Below the pieces are notes generated by a model. It worked only from the letters and a program-made list of their open reading frames with translations. It did no database searches and was not told the origin of the DNA. From Ooceraea biroi (taxonomy: Eukaryota > Arthropoda > Insecta > Hymenoptera > Formicidae), in NCBI RefSeq assembly GCF_003672135.1, contig NC_039510.1, positions 15,810,001-15,874,000 of the forward strand: a DNA stretch of 64,000 bases. The letters run 5' to 3'. Made by a program: the position numbers and the translations under genes. This document shows positions 14,401-24,754 of this stretch, in pieces (positions within the stretch are counted from its first letter, which is position 1; the number at the start of each line of letters is the position of its first letter).

Positions 14401-17400
14401 TCGCGGATTACAGAACCAAGCTGCAAGAAATTGGCAAAGTTTGTTCGCGGCAACGATCGTAAATCCCCCACCGCATAGCGATGTGGTAATGTTGCAAAAT
14501 GCATGATAAATTGCGCAAAAGATACTGAAGAGCACTCCTTGTCGGCGTACACCTTGAAAAGCTATAATCGCCAATACACGACGCTATTTTAAATGTCCAT
14601 TGAGTTTGTTGAACTCATAAAGCCATTAGATTTCTCCTAACTGATTTCCCGCGTAATTTGTTTACACGACACTGTTTCGAATAACATGATCAATCTCTGA
14701 CACGAGAACGCCGTACCTCACAAGCATTCTCAGCAAGCTTTAAACAATGAAATTATAGATGGAACAAGTAAAATTAAGGCGAAATGAATTTAATTACTTT
14801 TTTGCACATTAAGCAGGCTCAGACTACAACATCCTGATTATTAATAGTTGACGGCAGTTTAATGAAGGCATTATGTGAGCTCAATGGGCGCAATGGTATG
14901 ATAGATTCGCGATAAAATGTAGCGTATCTTGCTCCGCTATTAAATCTATCCTTGAATAATGTTGTGGAAGAAAGGTAATGACTGCAAAGTAACAGAGCAT
15001 ACTAATGCTGCAATCTTACATGCATGGAAAGAATTTCATTCTACATTGAATTACTTAATTCTATGAGACGATTTATTCATGGTCAATCAGCTTATAAAAA
15101 AGGCGTGTCATTAAAGAGATATTGGCACCTTGACATTATTATCATAGATGATCGTATATATTACGTATTGTGTAGTCTAGACCCTTGCTCCAAGTTGTCT
15201 ACCTACGTGTATTTTGTTGAAATTCCAGTTATTCCTATGAGTTGCTTCTTCCCAACCAACGGTACATCCAACAAACCGTTAAAATTTTTCAATCTCGAAT
15301 TTCGATCTTTAAGATTACAACCTCGTTTACACTGCATTCAAAAAATATTAAAAATTATATATCACATAGGATAGAAATAAATAATAAAATAGACAAAATC
15401 AAGAAAATTAGTGACTATAGAATCAATAGAATTATTCAAATACAAGAGAAGTTTAATTAAGCATTTGTACATACGCGAAAAATTATTCTTGAAAAGTGAC
15501 GCTTATTCGCATGCCGTCGTTGTATTTAAAAACGCAGTCTCGCAATTAACCATGTTTCCATCCTATTTCACGCAAGATGACGATCCTTCACCTTTTCCTC
15601 GAAGACGTCGAAGGAATTTCATGATTTATTTTCCGTTTTGCACGTGGTAGAAAGCACGGCCGATTTTACGAGGCGGTTTGCCGCATGGTGGTTTGCGAGC
15701 ATTGAAATAGGCATGCAATTGTGCATACAAGCAACACGTGTATGTCCGCCAATAATTAAGTCAGCAAAAATTGCAGTCGTAAAGTCTGCTTCGACATGGC
15801 GAACGTAAGAAGTTGCCGCTTCCGCGACTCTACCGATCGATACGCGACGGATCGAGACGATCGATGCGTAAGTGTAAAATAATCCATTTCAAGATGCACA
15901 AGGTCGCACGGCGGAGTCTATTATCGCTACCTTGTAACAGATACCTTTTTACGCTCATTAGCGTTCACACATCCGACGAACTGACGTTCATTCGCTACTT
16001 ACAAGCAAAATAGACTACCGGGAGTCATCTATAACGAGGAACGATGCCCTTAGGTGCAAACTGACACAAGCTGACACTTGTGCATGCCTTTGACATCGAA
16101 CGTTACGAACCTGTCGATTAATGAGTCAACCTCGTGCCCTGTGGCAATATTAAAATCTACTAGCGCGTTGCCGGCTTCCTACTACAAGCCTTTACGTAAG
16201 GCAGGAAGAAGAAAACGCGATATAAACCCGAAGAAAACTCATGGGCCCAACGGTGTCGCTTTCAATATGTCTAATACATGACGGTGAAAGAGATGGACGA
16301 TGCATACTCGGCGAAATGTCAACGGTCATTCACGGATACACGATCAATGGATGAAAAAAGGCGCGATGCGATGTTGATTACGTTTTTATCGTTCCGCGAT
16401 TGCGCGCGACGTTGATGGTAGGGATCTTGGCGAGTTAATGGCGAGTGCACCGAACACCGTCTTTTTTAATGAGGACGTTTACATTAGGGATGTACAATAA
16501 CGACGATTACGACTGTCTGCCATACGCGGCATTAACGTTAACTACCGTTTATCTCGCAATCATGCGTGCTCGTTTAATACAGCATAATAATCTTAACGAT
16601 GAACGAGAAAACATTTTTCTTTTTTCTAGATCAGCAGCCTTGTTCCGAATACTGTTGATAGCACCCGTATTACGCTCAGTTTCGCTGCATTAATAGAATA
16701 TTCACCTTCGCTAAAAGAACGTGTTTAATACACTTCTGGAAGGTTGCAGGCGCGTGCGATGACAGCGTAATTATGCGGTATACGACGGAAATGAGGAATA
16801 GCGTAGCTTTAAGAGAGTGGCGACGCAATTAATGGGCTATCGCGAACTGTGCGCGCATTTTCATAATGTCCGACACATGCACCAATATCAAACTTAATGC
16901 TGTACTTTAATCATACGGACACCAAGGACATTCCGAGCAGAATTTCTCCGCGCATGCGATATTACTCTTACCGTCGACCATCAATGAGAAAAACCGTAAA
17001 CGTCTACGCGGAGCTGCTCGCAAACGTTAATATGCAAATCCGGTTGACGTTACGTCGATGCCTATCACACACATTCGACTTTTCATACATCATAAAGATA
17101 AGGGGCAGAGTCGTTCGCATACCCTTTAGAATCATGGAATTCTCTTTACGATGTAGACGCGGGAATTTTTGTGTCAAACCTAGACGCATCCTCCGAGAGA
17201 GACGGCATTTAACGTGTCCTTGGTTTACTTCGATAATAAATTTCCATAGCTGGTAGCCTTTGCCATGCACTTGCTGCTACTCGCGACTTCCTTTCCCAAA
17301 GAAAAGCCACATCTGACACCTTTTAGTAACGAGCTCTGCACACGAGTTCAAAATCCGTTTCAGGGTGTCACGTTACGTGGGCCCGGCACAGGTGCGGCGC

Positions 17401-20400
17401 TTCGAGGCTGACCGGTGTATTGAGTTCCACAAAAATTCCTAACGACCCCTCACCATAAGCGTCGCCATTCCCCTTATCTTTCTCTCTCCGGCCTGGCTGT
17501 TCCTCCCATCCTTCGCTCTCGCACAACGACGAGGATTTTTCAAGAGGTATCGGCTCGCGAAGAAATATGCCTGTCACCGTCGTGACTTTGGCTCTGATGA
17601 TTTCGTCACGGAACTCCCGCTTCGCCCGATGTTTTCGCGAGTGCTCTCCTTTCATGCTGCAAACACTTGCTCTATATTTCGCGGAATGTCGACCATCACT
17701 CATTTCAAATGATGCACTTGCTGCTTGATTGCAAGAGCTTCGACTCTCAGCGATATTTAACATCATTTCAAAAGGAATAAAGTTCCATTTCTTTTGAAAT
17801 GATATTCGATACAAGTCCAGTTTATGATTCCTATCGTAATCATCTGTCAGACAGTAAATCAGCCATACCTACATTGCATCGCAATTTATATGCGTCTCGT
17901 TATGGTACTCCTAATTTGGAGTAATCATTCACGTTAGCGAGCAATCACTCGAGATTAATTAAAACGACCCATACGTAATTAAAACCGATATCATTAAGCT
18001 GCAAGAAGCAAATTCAACAGGCGACTATATAAAAACGAAAAAGAACGCTACACGTCGTTTAGGAAATTTAGCATTCTTCTCACTTTGAACCAAGTTCCTA
18101 ATATACCATTTCTAAAGTCAAGCATTTTCCCATGATGACCATAATCGACGCCGCAAATAAATACACGAGTTTCTCATTAATTTGCCATGTTAGTTGACTG
18201 AGGCGGTTCAATCAAAGATCTTCTTTGTTCGCTCGAGGGCAAACGCGATCCAGTACCAAACGCAGTGTTCCATCAGAGTGACCGTACTGGTCAGGACGAA
18301 CGCAATTCGCACGCGCTTGAAAAACCGACGCTGGGGACGAAAAAGAACGTGCAAACTCGTCCAGTCTTGCGGCGGACGCAGTCCTTGGGCGGCGCCCGGC
18401 CGCGAAGGTAGGCCACACCGGTGTGAAATGCACTTGATTTACGTGCGAAAATCGCCAATTAACTGGCGTAATCGGCCTGTGAGTGCGTGCGTGCGCGCGG
18501 ACGTTGCAAACGCGATGCCAAGTCGCGGAAATGCTGGACGCGCGCATAACGCGGCCTCGGAAGAGTACGACGGATGCACGAAAAAGCCAGGGTGCAGCTG
18601 GCCGCACGGAAAGGAAGCGACAACGGCGACGATGACGCATTGTCGCGTCTCAAGAGATCGATGCAAAAACAACGGCGGCAAAGTTAACGCGCGGAGAGGC
18701 GCGCGGAATTCGAGAGCGCACGGCGTTGTGCAACGATCAAACCGGAATGTCGAGGTGCTCCACGCCCCCAGGAGACGCCGAAATTCTCGTCAATCTTCCT
18801 CTCGCAGGAAGGAAGAGTGGGAGCAGAAGATGCTTCGCGAGACGTGTCGCTCGACGTCGCGCATCTTCGAAATCACGTTTTGAAAAAATACGGGTTCTTG
18901 AATGACGTTCACTAAAGCGTATTATTGAACGACGTATTGCAAGTATGATACGTTTACTTGCTTACATCGGTTGACAGTAAATAGATATCATGCATTCTAT
19001 TCCGTGTACGTAGTTATTTGGAGATGTGATAGTAGGCCGCATCCTATGAAACTTGAAATCGCCTGAAAATTGCTTTAACAGCAATTAAACGAAGTATAAT
19101 CCAACACTGGCATTCGAGTGCGACGTTTTCAGTCTAGTCTGTTAGTGCAACAGTGACTCGTGAATACCCGCACGTGCTAAAGGGACACGTGCATTAGAAC
19201 AAAAACTAATTACGATAGCCCATTAAGAGCGACATAAATCACGCCAAAGCCGGCGAATCGATGTCACCTATAGCCGAAATGGCAAATTAAAAACATTTTG
19301 AGGATATCTCTACACGGAGGAAACCAGGTCAAACGTGACCGTAGAAAGTCAATTCCAATTTGTTGCTGAAAATTACCAAATACGATCTCGTGATCTCGTG
19401 TCGATCCTTTTCGCTTTTGGATCAGAATACGTAGGCAGAATTAATCGCCGATGCAATAACAAAACGGTCGTCGCGGGCTGTTAAATTTCATCGTCGCGTA
19501 AAAACCCTGCCAATTTAATGCGCGTTTAATGCGCTTACGCGTTGGTACCGCGCGTAGCTGTATGTAGAGTAGGTAATGTTCTCCAGCGAGCAGATAAACG
19601 ACACGCGCTCGCAAGTGGAGGACATGCGGGCGAGAGAGTAGAGAAGTGCAATCGACATGGCATTATCGATTACGCAATCAAAGCTTCATGTCGATTTACG
19701 TTGGTTTCAGATCGAGACGACGGCGGTGGCGACAACGGCGGTAGCTGCCGCCAGCCCGCTTTCCTGGCACATCCCAAGGCCGTCCTTGGTCGGACGCAGC
19801 GAGAGGGACAGCGAGAATGGAAGCTGGGCTCATCACTTGCATCCAAACTCCCCCTCGAGAGGGTCGACGTCGTCTCAAGGATCCACTGCCAGTACACACG
19901 TAAATATAGTGTTCTTCGAATGTCTGTTTGTGAAATTAAAGGAATAGTAACGACTTTAAATTAAATTTGGACGTCAGATTTTAATTAAACGACCGGAATT
20001 AATTTAAAAGACTTAACAAATTTTCCCATGCAAATCTTGGAAAGCCCCTTAATCGTAAATTCCACAAACATAATTACAGAATTGGCAGATGTCGAGGATA
20101 TAAAATTCCACGAGTGACCCAAGTTGGTATTATAAAATCTTCATTTATATTAAGAACGATAAGCCCAACTTTTTAAAATACGTTACTTTGTATTTCCGAG
20201 CGCAGTATAGAAATGTTTCTATACTTTCATCTACGATACCCGAGAGAGAAACGTTAAATTTCACAGATTATAATGATCGAAATCATTAATATCCGCTTTA
20301 CAGAGCGCCGCGTCGGGAACACTGCTACTCACAGCCGCGAATCTAGCGAATCTCGCCGCTATACACCCGCCTACGGTGACGGCGCCAAAGCAGATGGACA

Positions 20401-20727
20401 CTGCTTCGGTGGCCAGCAGCACCCACTTCACGGTCGTGAACGGCCTCGGCAGACCGGTCACCGTTTATAGGAAGTCCTGGTGCGCGCGGAATCAGCTCAC
20501 CGTGCTCGTGTGCACCATGAGCTTTCTGTTCATGGTCGGCCTGCTTGCTGGCATCCTTTACATGGAAAGTAAGTATCTGCAGCATCAGCGGCCACCGCGC
20601 GAACTCTTATTGCCACATCGATGTTTCAACATCGCGCGCGATCTCGCGCGGATTCACTATCCGCAAAACCACCTCACCTCAGTGTTTACCTCTGATTGCA
20701 GTGAGGGCTCGCGACAAGTACAACTAG
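5427..20727 (+). CDS. Single-pass membrane protein, 210 residues, four coding exons, family not recognised
   Basis: Coding exons are 5427-5579, 19711-19899, 20304-20568 and 20702-20727. All introns are GT-AG (donors GTAAGT, GTAAAT, GTAAGT), and the phases agree exactly (51, 63, 88+1/3 and 8+2/3 codons including the stop), which strongly supports one transcript. Residues 1-51 are polar and acidic. Residues 52-114 are rich in Ser, Thr, Ala and Gly, with SRGSTSSQGSTAS-like runs suggesting a disordered region. Residues 115-178 end in a basic patch with WCAR before a hydrophobic segment at about 179-201 (TVLVCTMSFLFMVGLLAGIL). The tail of about nine residues ends RARDKYN. There is no signal peptide and no catalytic motif. 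Basic residues flank both sides of the membrane segment, so topology is uncertain. The hydrophobic segment plus a very short tail could be a tail-anchored or small adaptor protein. It could instead be a short splice form of a longer type II protein, but the last exon ends in a clear stop. I do not recognise the family. Confidence 0.75.
5580..19710 (+). other. 14.1-kb first coding intron
   Basis: The intron runs from the donor GTAAGT at 5580 to the acceptor TTTCAG ending at 19710. It alternates CpG-rich blocks (5650-7700, 18200-18900, 19540-19710) with AT-rich blocks (9000-10600, 13700-17300). Long frames at 18194-18883 plus and 17368-17814 minus have no recognisable product or domain. Its length relative to the gene's other introns (404 and 133 bp) suggests it carries regulatory DNA. 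I found no nested gene that I can support. Confidence 0.6.
17762..17803. repeat. 17-bp hairpin inside the first intron
   Basis: ATCATTTCAAAAGGAAT at 17762-17778 is the reverse complement of 17787-17803 with one mismatch, around an 8-base loop. A related TCATTTCAAATGA lies about 60 bp upstream near 17700. It is short for a microRNA precursor. It may be a repeat-element end. Confidence 0.5.
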
Positions 20728-20830
20728 GCCGAGGGTGACGGGAGGAAAAAGCAGCGGCGGCGACGACATGTGACCGTGAATGATGATCGTCATGATAGGG
20801 ATGAGCAATGGAGAAACGAACGAAGAACGG

Positions 20831-20836
20831 AATAAA
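20831..20836 (+). terminator. Candidate polyadenylation signal of the membrane-protein gene
   Basis: AATAAA stands 104 bases after the stop codon at 20725-20727, the first canonical hexamer downstream on the plus strand. Transcript ends are not known. Confidence 0.45.
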
Positions 20837-22180
20837 ATTGGGACGATCTGTATGGAAACGAGAGAGGGCGAGGAAGCGAGCAAGTTAACGAGCACAATCC
20901 AGTCACGATAATTAATTCGAGTTACTTGTATTTATATGTGTATGTAACGTTTGCGTTAATAACGGCCGTTAAGACCGCTCTCGGTTAGTAAACGTTCTCG
21001 GCGACGGTTAGTAGTGTGTTATAGATATATGCTGTATTGCACCGCGACAAAAGTGTGGTACGTGAAAACCAGTAATTACATTTGTGTAATGAGCGACGTA
21101 CTGTTAAGGAATTAACGAAATCCTCGCGATGGGATAGCCTTGTATATTTATGCTGGAACTAACGGATTCACCGGATCGTGCTGGGAGACACGATCCCGCG
21201 AATATTGTAATATTTCATGTTAATTAGCCCTTAGCGCGTGTCATGTAGAGCACGAGCGACTTTCTCTGAAATTTCTTCACCGCGTCTCACACGCGCGGTT
21301 ATGACATCTTTCTGCACGCCGCGTATCTTTTTCGCATATGGAGAAGACGTATGCGGTAGGGGATTACGGACGACAGTGATACACGATGTGGTTCGCGATT
21401 GCTCCAAATGAAACGTACTTTTGGCGTAGCGACGCTTCTCGTCGGTTGGTTCTCGACCGATTTACCGTTCACTAATGTAAATCGCGGCAACATTATCGTG
21501 AGCCGATGACCGAGGAAAGGAGAGTGCGATGAAAAATCACTAAAGCATCACTGATCGTCCGATAGGATTCTGAGATTGATTTCTTTTCGACGAATAACGA
21601 ATAACGGACAAGCCGACGGACAGTTCGAAGCAATCGACGAAATGGGACCAAGACGGTGTATCAATGTATCACTTAGGGCCCATAATTTAATCTTTACTAA
21701 CAAACTGCCTTCATCAGACCGTCGGGACGTTGTTCCAGGGACAAACATAAATGGAAAAGCATTGAGGGGCGGTCGCGTCGATCGCTTTTCGCGTCTGTGA
21801 TATTACTTGCGTATTAATTAATCGTCGATTCAACAAGAAACTGTCAAATATACTACACGTTGTTTCATTCGTACCTTTACAAATACCATTCATCCTTTAC
21901 AACATATTGATATTCGTACAACAGTCAGAAAATGACGAGCTGAATGTGGTAAGTATCTTAAATCATTTGCTTCATTATTTACCCAATAGCTTGCAATATC
22001 ACGACTTGAAAATTTTTATCGGAATAAATATAATAATGCTAAATTATTCTGTATTCATATACAGGAAAAAAAAATTAGCATTTAAAAATATTTTTTACTT
22101 AGATGCGTTAAAAAAAAATATTTTACATCATCGTACGTAAAATGTGACACTGGACGAAGGAAGACTGGAGGAAGACTTAC
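20837..22180. other. Gap between convergent genes, CS-domain exons of NudC absent
   Basis: This space separates the ends of the plus-strand membrane-protein gene and the minus-strand NudC exons. It should hold the remaining NudC exons. I looked on the minus strand for the CS-domain signatures of NudC, including the Trp-Trp pair near its end and the conserved C-terminal tail, and saw none. The right part (21800-22140) is very AT-rich. No other gene is recognisable. Confidence 0.55.
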
Positions 22181-23216
22181 CTCCACCTCTCCAAGTGTCT
22201 GTGTCCATCTATAATTCGGCATATCTGCACCATTACCGCTGTTAGGCTTCAGCTTATTCTTTTCTTTTTCATCATCATCTTCTTCTTCTTCCTCATTTGC
22301 ATCATTTCCCTTAGACACGCTATTGTTATCACCACTTGGTCCCGCAACAGCAACGTCCTTTGCTAGGTTCTTTGCAATAAAAATTATTTACTTCAACATT
22401 GTTATAATTCATTAAACTGAGTAAAATTATATTTTAATTAAGACATTCACTACCACTACTCTCAGATGAAAAAAAAATCTCCGTCACAGATCAGGCTTTT
22501 AATTTTTTAATTGTTTCAAAATTTTTGATAACAAACTTTATTTTTCTCTGTAAAATTTATAATAAATAATTCATTATAGGTTAAAAAAATATTAATACTA
22601 AAACGATACTTGACGGTATACGATACCTTGTTGTCTATTTCTTCCTGCAGCTTGGCAGCTTGCTCATCAGTTAACTCAACTATTTTAGAACTATTGTCTA
22701 TTTTCTCTTCCTCGACTTGTTCGTCTTTCTTCTTTTTCTCAAGCCTCTCCTTGCGCCGTCTCTCTTGTTCAGCTCTTTCTGCTTTATCGGAGGCAGCTTT
22801 GGCTAAAGCGCTAGCTTCATGCTTCTTGAATTTGCTCATAACAAGCTGCAAATGAAGGAACCATACAAGTTATACCTGACTTAGAACTTTCTAAATTCAT
22901 ATTTAGAATATTTATTGATGATATTTAGACTTATAACAATCGTCATACACATGGAGGAAAATTACCTTTTCGGCTGCCCCTTCGCCACCGCCGGTATAAA
23001 AATCCGTTTTCCTTGCCAGGAAACTGAAGATCGTGTCTAATAACTGAGAGAGAAAAAGCAAAACGTTTGTATACTTTCCTGCACAACCGGCAAAATGCAA
23101 TTGTGTCACTTAACCTCAACCGGCAAGGAAACGAGACTTACATCTTGAACACCACCTTCGTGTTGCTGCGCCAACGCCAGCAACATTCCATCGAATTGAT
23201 CCTCCTCTTTCGTCAT
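22181..23216 (-). CDS. nudC: Nuclear migration protein NudC, N-terminal half only
   Basis: Four minus-strand exons join in phase 0: 23142-23216 (start codon at 23216-23214; 25 codons, FDGMLLALAQQHEGGVQD), 22966-23043 (26 codons, LLDTIFSFLARKTDFYTGGG), 22627-22845 (73 codons, beginning LVMSKFKKHE, then a Lys/Glu-rich coiled coil ending LTDEQAAKLQEEIDNK) and 22181-22369 (63 codons, acidic linker then PNYRWTQTLGEVE). This is the order of animal NudC: NudC_N domain, coiled coil, acidic linker, and the residues leading into the CS domain. NudC is an Hsp90-linked chaperone of cytoplasmic dynein and LIS1 acting in mitosis and nuclear movement. The last exon ends at a consensus GTAAGT donor, but no exon for the CS domain follows within the window. 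Reading through the donor adds about 32 unrelated residues and a stop near 22082. It is either a partial duplicate, a gene cut by rearrangement, or a gene with distant or mis-assembled 3' exons. Confidence 0.9.
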
Positions 23217-23390
23217 TGTTTCTAAATATGCACGCGTATGTTACACGACTCGACTTTGCAAGAAAAGGCCGCAACAATTTGTTTCTTCCTTCACTATTGC
23301 GTACAATTACAAAACTTCGTTGCTACGGTTGTTCCAACGTGAACACGTACAACTAGAGACTCTAAACGTCGACACGGGTACCACGACGAG

Positions 23391-23398
23391 GAACTGAA
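23391..23398. repeat. Left 8-bp target-site duplication (GAACTGAA)
   Basis: GAACTGAA immediately before the left inverted arm is repeated in direct orientation at 24369-24376, directly after the right arm. This defines the insertion boundaries of the 970-bp element. Confidence 0.85.
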
Positions 23399-23779
23399 GG
23401 TAATTGTGAAGGAGAGCTCCTTCCTCTCCGATTTCCTTCAAACTTGGTAGAAATGTATATTTTGGTCCTAAAACACGATTGCGAGAAGGAAAATCGTCGC
23501 TCTGAAGTAGAAAAAAAGTTATTACGTGCTGAAAAGTGACAGTTTCGAGGTTAGGAAATCTGTCACACCGGCAATCTACGGGCGTAGCGCACACTGACCA
23601 AGCATGCGCGGTGTTTTTTCACACGCTTTTTATGCTTATTTTGTTCATAGTATACTTTATAGCAGCGAAATGTAAGATTACTTGTGTTAATTTCCAAATT
23701 GCTATTACACTTCGGACACTGTATTTCTTTGTTTATTAAATGATGCTCATTGGCAAATAAGAAGATAATTTGGTAATTA
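23399..23779 (+). repeat. Left terminal inverted repeat of the foldback transposon
   Basis: 381-bp arm pairing with 23933-24368. Its outer end lies 183 bp upstream of the NudC start codon, so it probably replaces or displaces part of that gene's promoter region. Confidence 0.88.
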
Positions 23780-23932
23780 AGTATACTACAGACGACCTTC
23801 CCGATTTTAAATAAAAAACGCGGTTGGGTTGGGTTAGGTCTTTCGCAGTTTTTACTTTCGATTAAAGTAGAGAATAATTTCTATTTAACTGTTTGATTTT
23901 GGTTAAAGCAGAGAATACCGTGTATTTAACTA

Positions 23933-24368
23933 TAATTACAAAATTATCTTTTTATTTGCCAATGAGCATCATTTAATAAACAAAGAAATATAGTGTCCGA
24001 AGTGTAATAGCAATTTGGAAATTAATGCGGGAAAATCACCGATTCCGCCGGTAATACAGACGACTCCAGGATCGCCTTAACACAAGTAATCTTACATTTC
24101 GCTGCTATAAAGTATACTATGAACAAAATAAGCATAAAAAGCGTGTGAAAAAACACCGCGCATGCTTGGTCAGTGTGCGCTACGCCCGTAGATTGCCGGT
24201 GTGACAGATTTCCTAACCTCGAAACTGTCACTTTTCAGCACGTAATAACTTTTTTTCTACTTCAGAGCGACGATTTTCCTTCTCGCAATCGTGTTTTAGG
24301 ACCAAAATATACATTTCTACCAAGTTTGAAGGAAATCGGAGAGGAAGGAGCTCTCCTTCACAATTACC
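23933..24368 (-). repeat. Right terminal inverted repeat of the foldback transposon
   Basis: Reverse complement of the left arm, 55 bp longer because of the block at 24026-24080. Differences from the left arm are confined to its inner portion, for example near 23968-23996. Confidence 0.88.
24022..24080. other. TTAA-bounded 55-bp block present only in the right arm
   Basis: The left arm has one TTAA (23687-23690). In the right arm this is replaced by TTAA, 51 unrelated bases and a second TTAA (24022-24025 and 24077-24080). This is either a small insertion at TTAA, the target used by piggyBac- and Kolobok-type elements, or the ancestral state with a deletion between TTAA repeats in the left arm. 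The ends of the 51-bp core are not inverted repeats. Confidence 0.7.
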
Positions 24369-24376
24369 GAACTGAA
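24369..24376. repeat. Right 8-bp target-site duplication (GAACTGAA)
   Basis: Second direct copy of GAACTGAA, adjacent to the end of the right inverted arm. Removing the element and one copy restores a continuous flank joining 23398 to 24377. Confidence 0.85.
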
Positions 24377-24517
24377 ATATCGACGGTCTATACACAAACT
24401 ATCGTGAGCCTGGGGATAATAGAAGAGATTGACATTACCGATAGGTCGCATATTAATAAAAATATGAATGAGAATAACATGCTGCTAAAACATATTAGAA
24501 AACTAGAAAAAGATTAA
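24377..24517 (+). other. Possible C-terminal coding fragment next to the transposon
   Basis: Host sequence right of the insertion stays open for about 47 codons to a TAA at 24515-24517. It ends in a charged, helical stretch with MNENNMLLKHIRKLEKD. At present the frame extends leftward into the transposon arm, making a 114-codon chimeric frame that starts at 24173 inside the arm. In the pre-insertion flank the same frame reaches a stop at 23363 without an ATG, so an upstream spliced exon or a short frame starting at the internal Met would be needed. The product is not recognised. It may be non-coding. Confidence 0.25.
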
Positions 24518-24754
24518 TACAAAATATAATTTACGTAAATTGCTAAAATATTTAATGCAATGTGAAAAATGCGCGAGAAGATATTTAATTGAAAAGGCTA
24601 TAAAAGAAATTTGATTCTAAATTGTTTTTTGCGATTGCGAAACATATTCGAGCGCATACTTATGTTCATTATATTCACTCGGGTTATAAGCGGCATGTAT
24701 AATTGAAATAAATTAATTTTCTTCTTCGATCGTGTGTGCAAAGGTTAATAAGTT

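Larger units (their letters stand above)
23399..24368. mobile_element. Foldback-type DNA transposon with long terminal inverted repeats
   Basis: The element starts GGTAATTGTGAAGGAGAGCT and ends with the exact reverse complement. The left arm is 23399-23779, and the right arm is 23933-24368 with a 55-bp extra block. The outer 288 bp of the arms (23399-23686 against 24081-24368) appear identical, and the inner 92 bp differ at three sites. The central 153 bp is AT-rich and contains a GGGTTGGGTTAGG run. An 8-bp direct repeat flanks it. No transposase is encoded. The mirrored frames starting MCATPVDCRC and MTVSRLGNLS merely reflect the palindrome. Long arms, GG/CC termini and an 8-bp duplication resemble non-autonomous Mutator-like foldback elements, and hAT and P elements also make 8-bp duplications. 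The superfamily is inference. Near-identical arms and a perfect duplication suggest a young insertion. Confidence 0.88.

Noticed and set aside
18194..18883. 229-codon open frame on the plus strand
   Set aside because: It lies in a CpG-rich, stop-poor block of the long intron, overlaps frames of 142 and 80 codons on the other strand, and has an Arg/Ser/Asn-rich composition with no domain.
23821..23835. GGGTTGGGTTAGG run resembling arthropod telomere repeat
   Set aside because: Only about two and a half imperfect units in the transposon core, too short to be telomeric.
23307..24231. Paired 65-95-codon frames starting MCATPVDCRC and MTVSRLGNLS on both strands
   Set aside because: They are mirror images produced by the inverted arms of the transposon, not genes.
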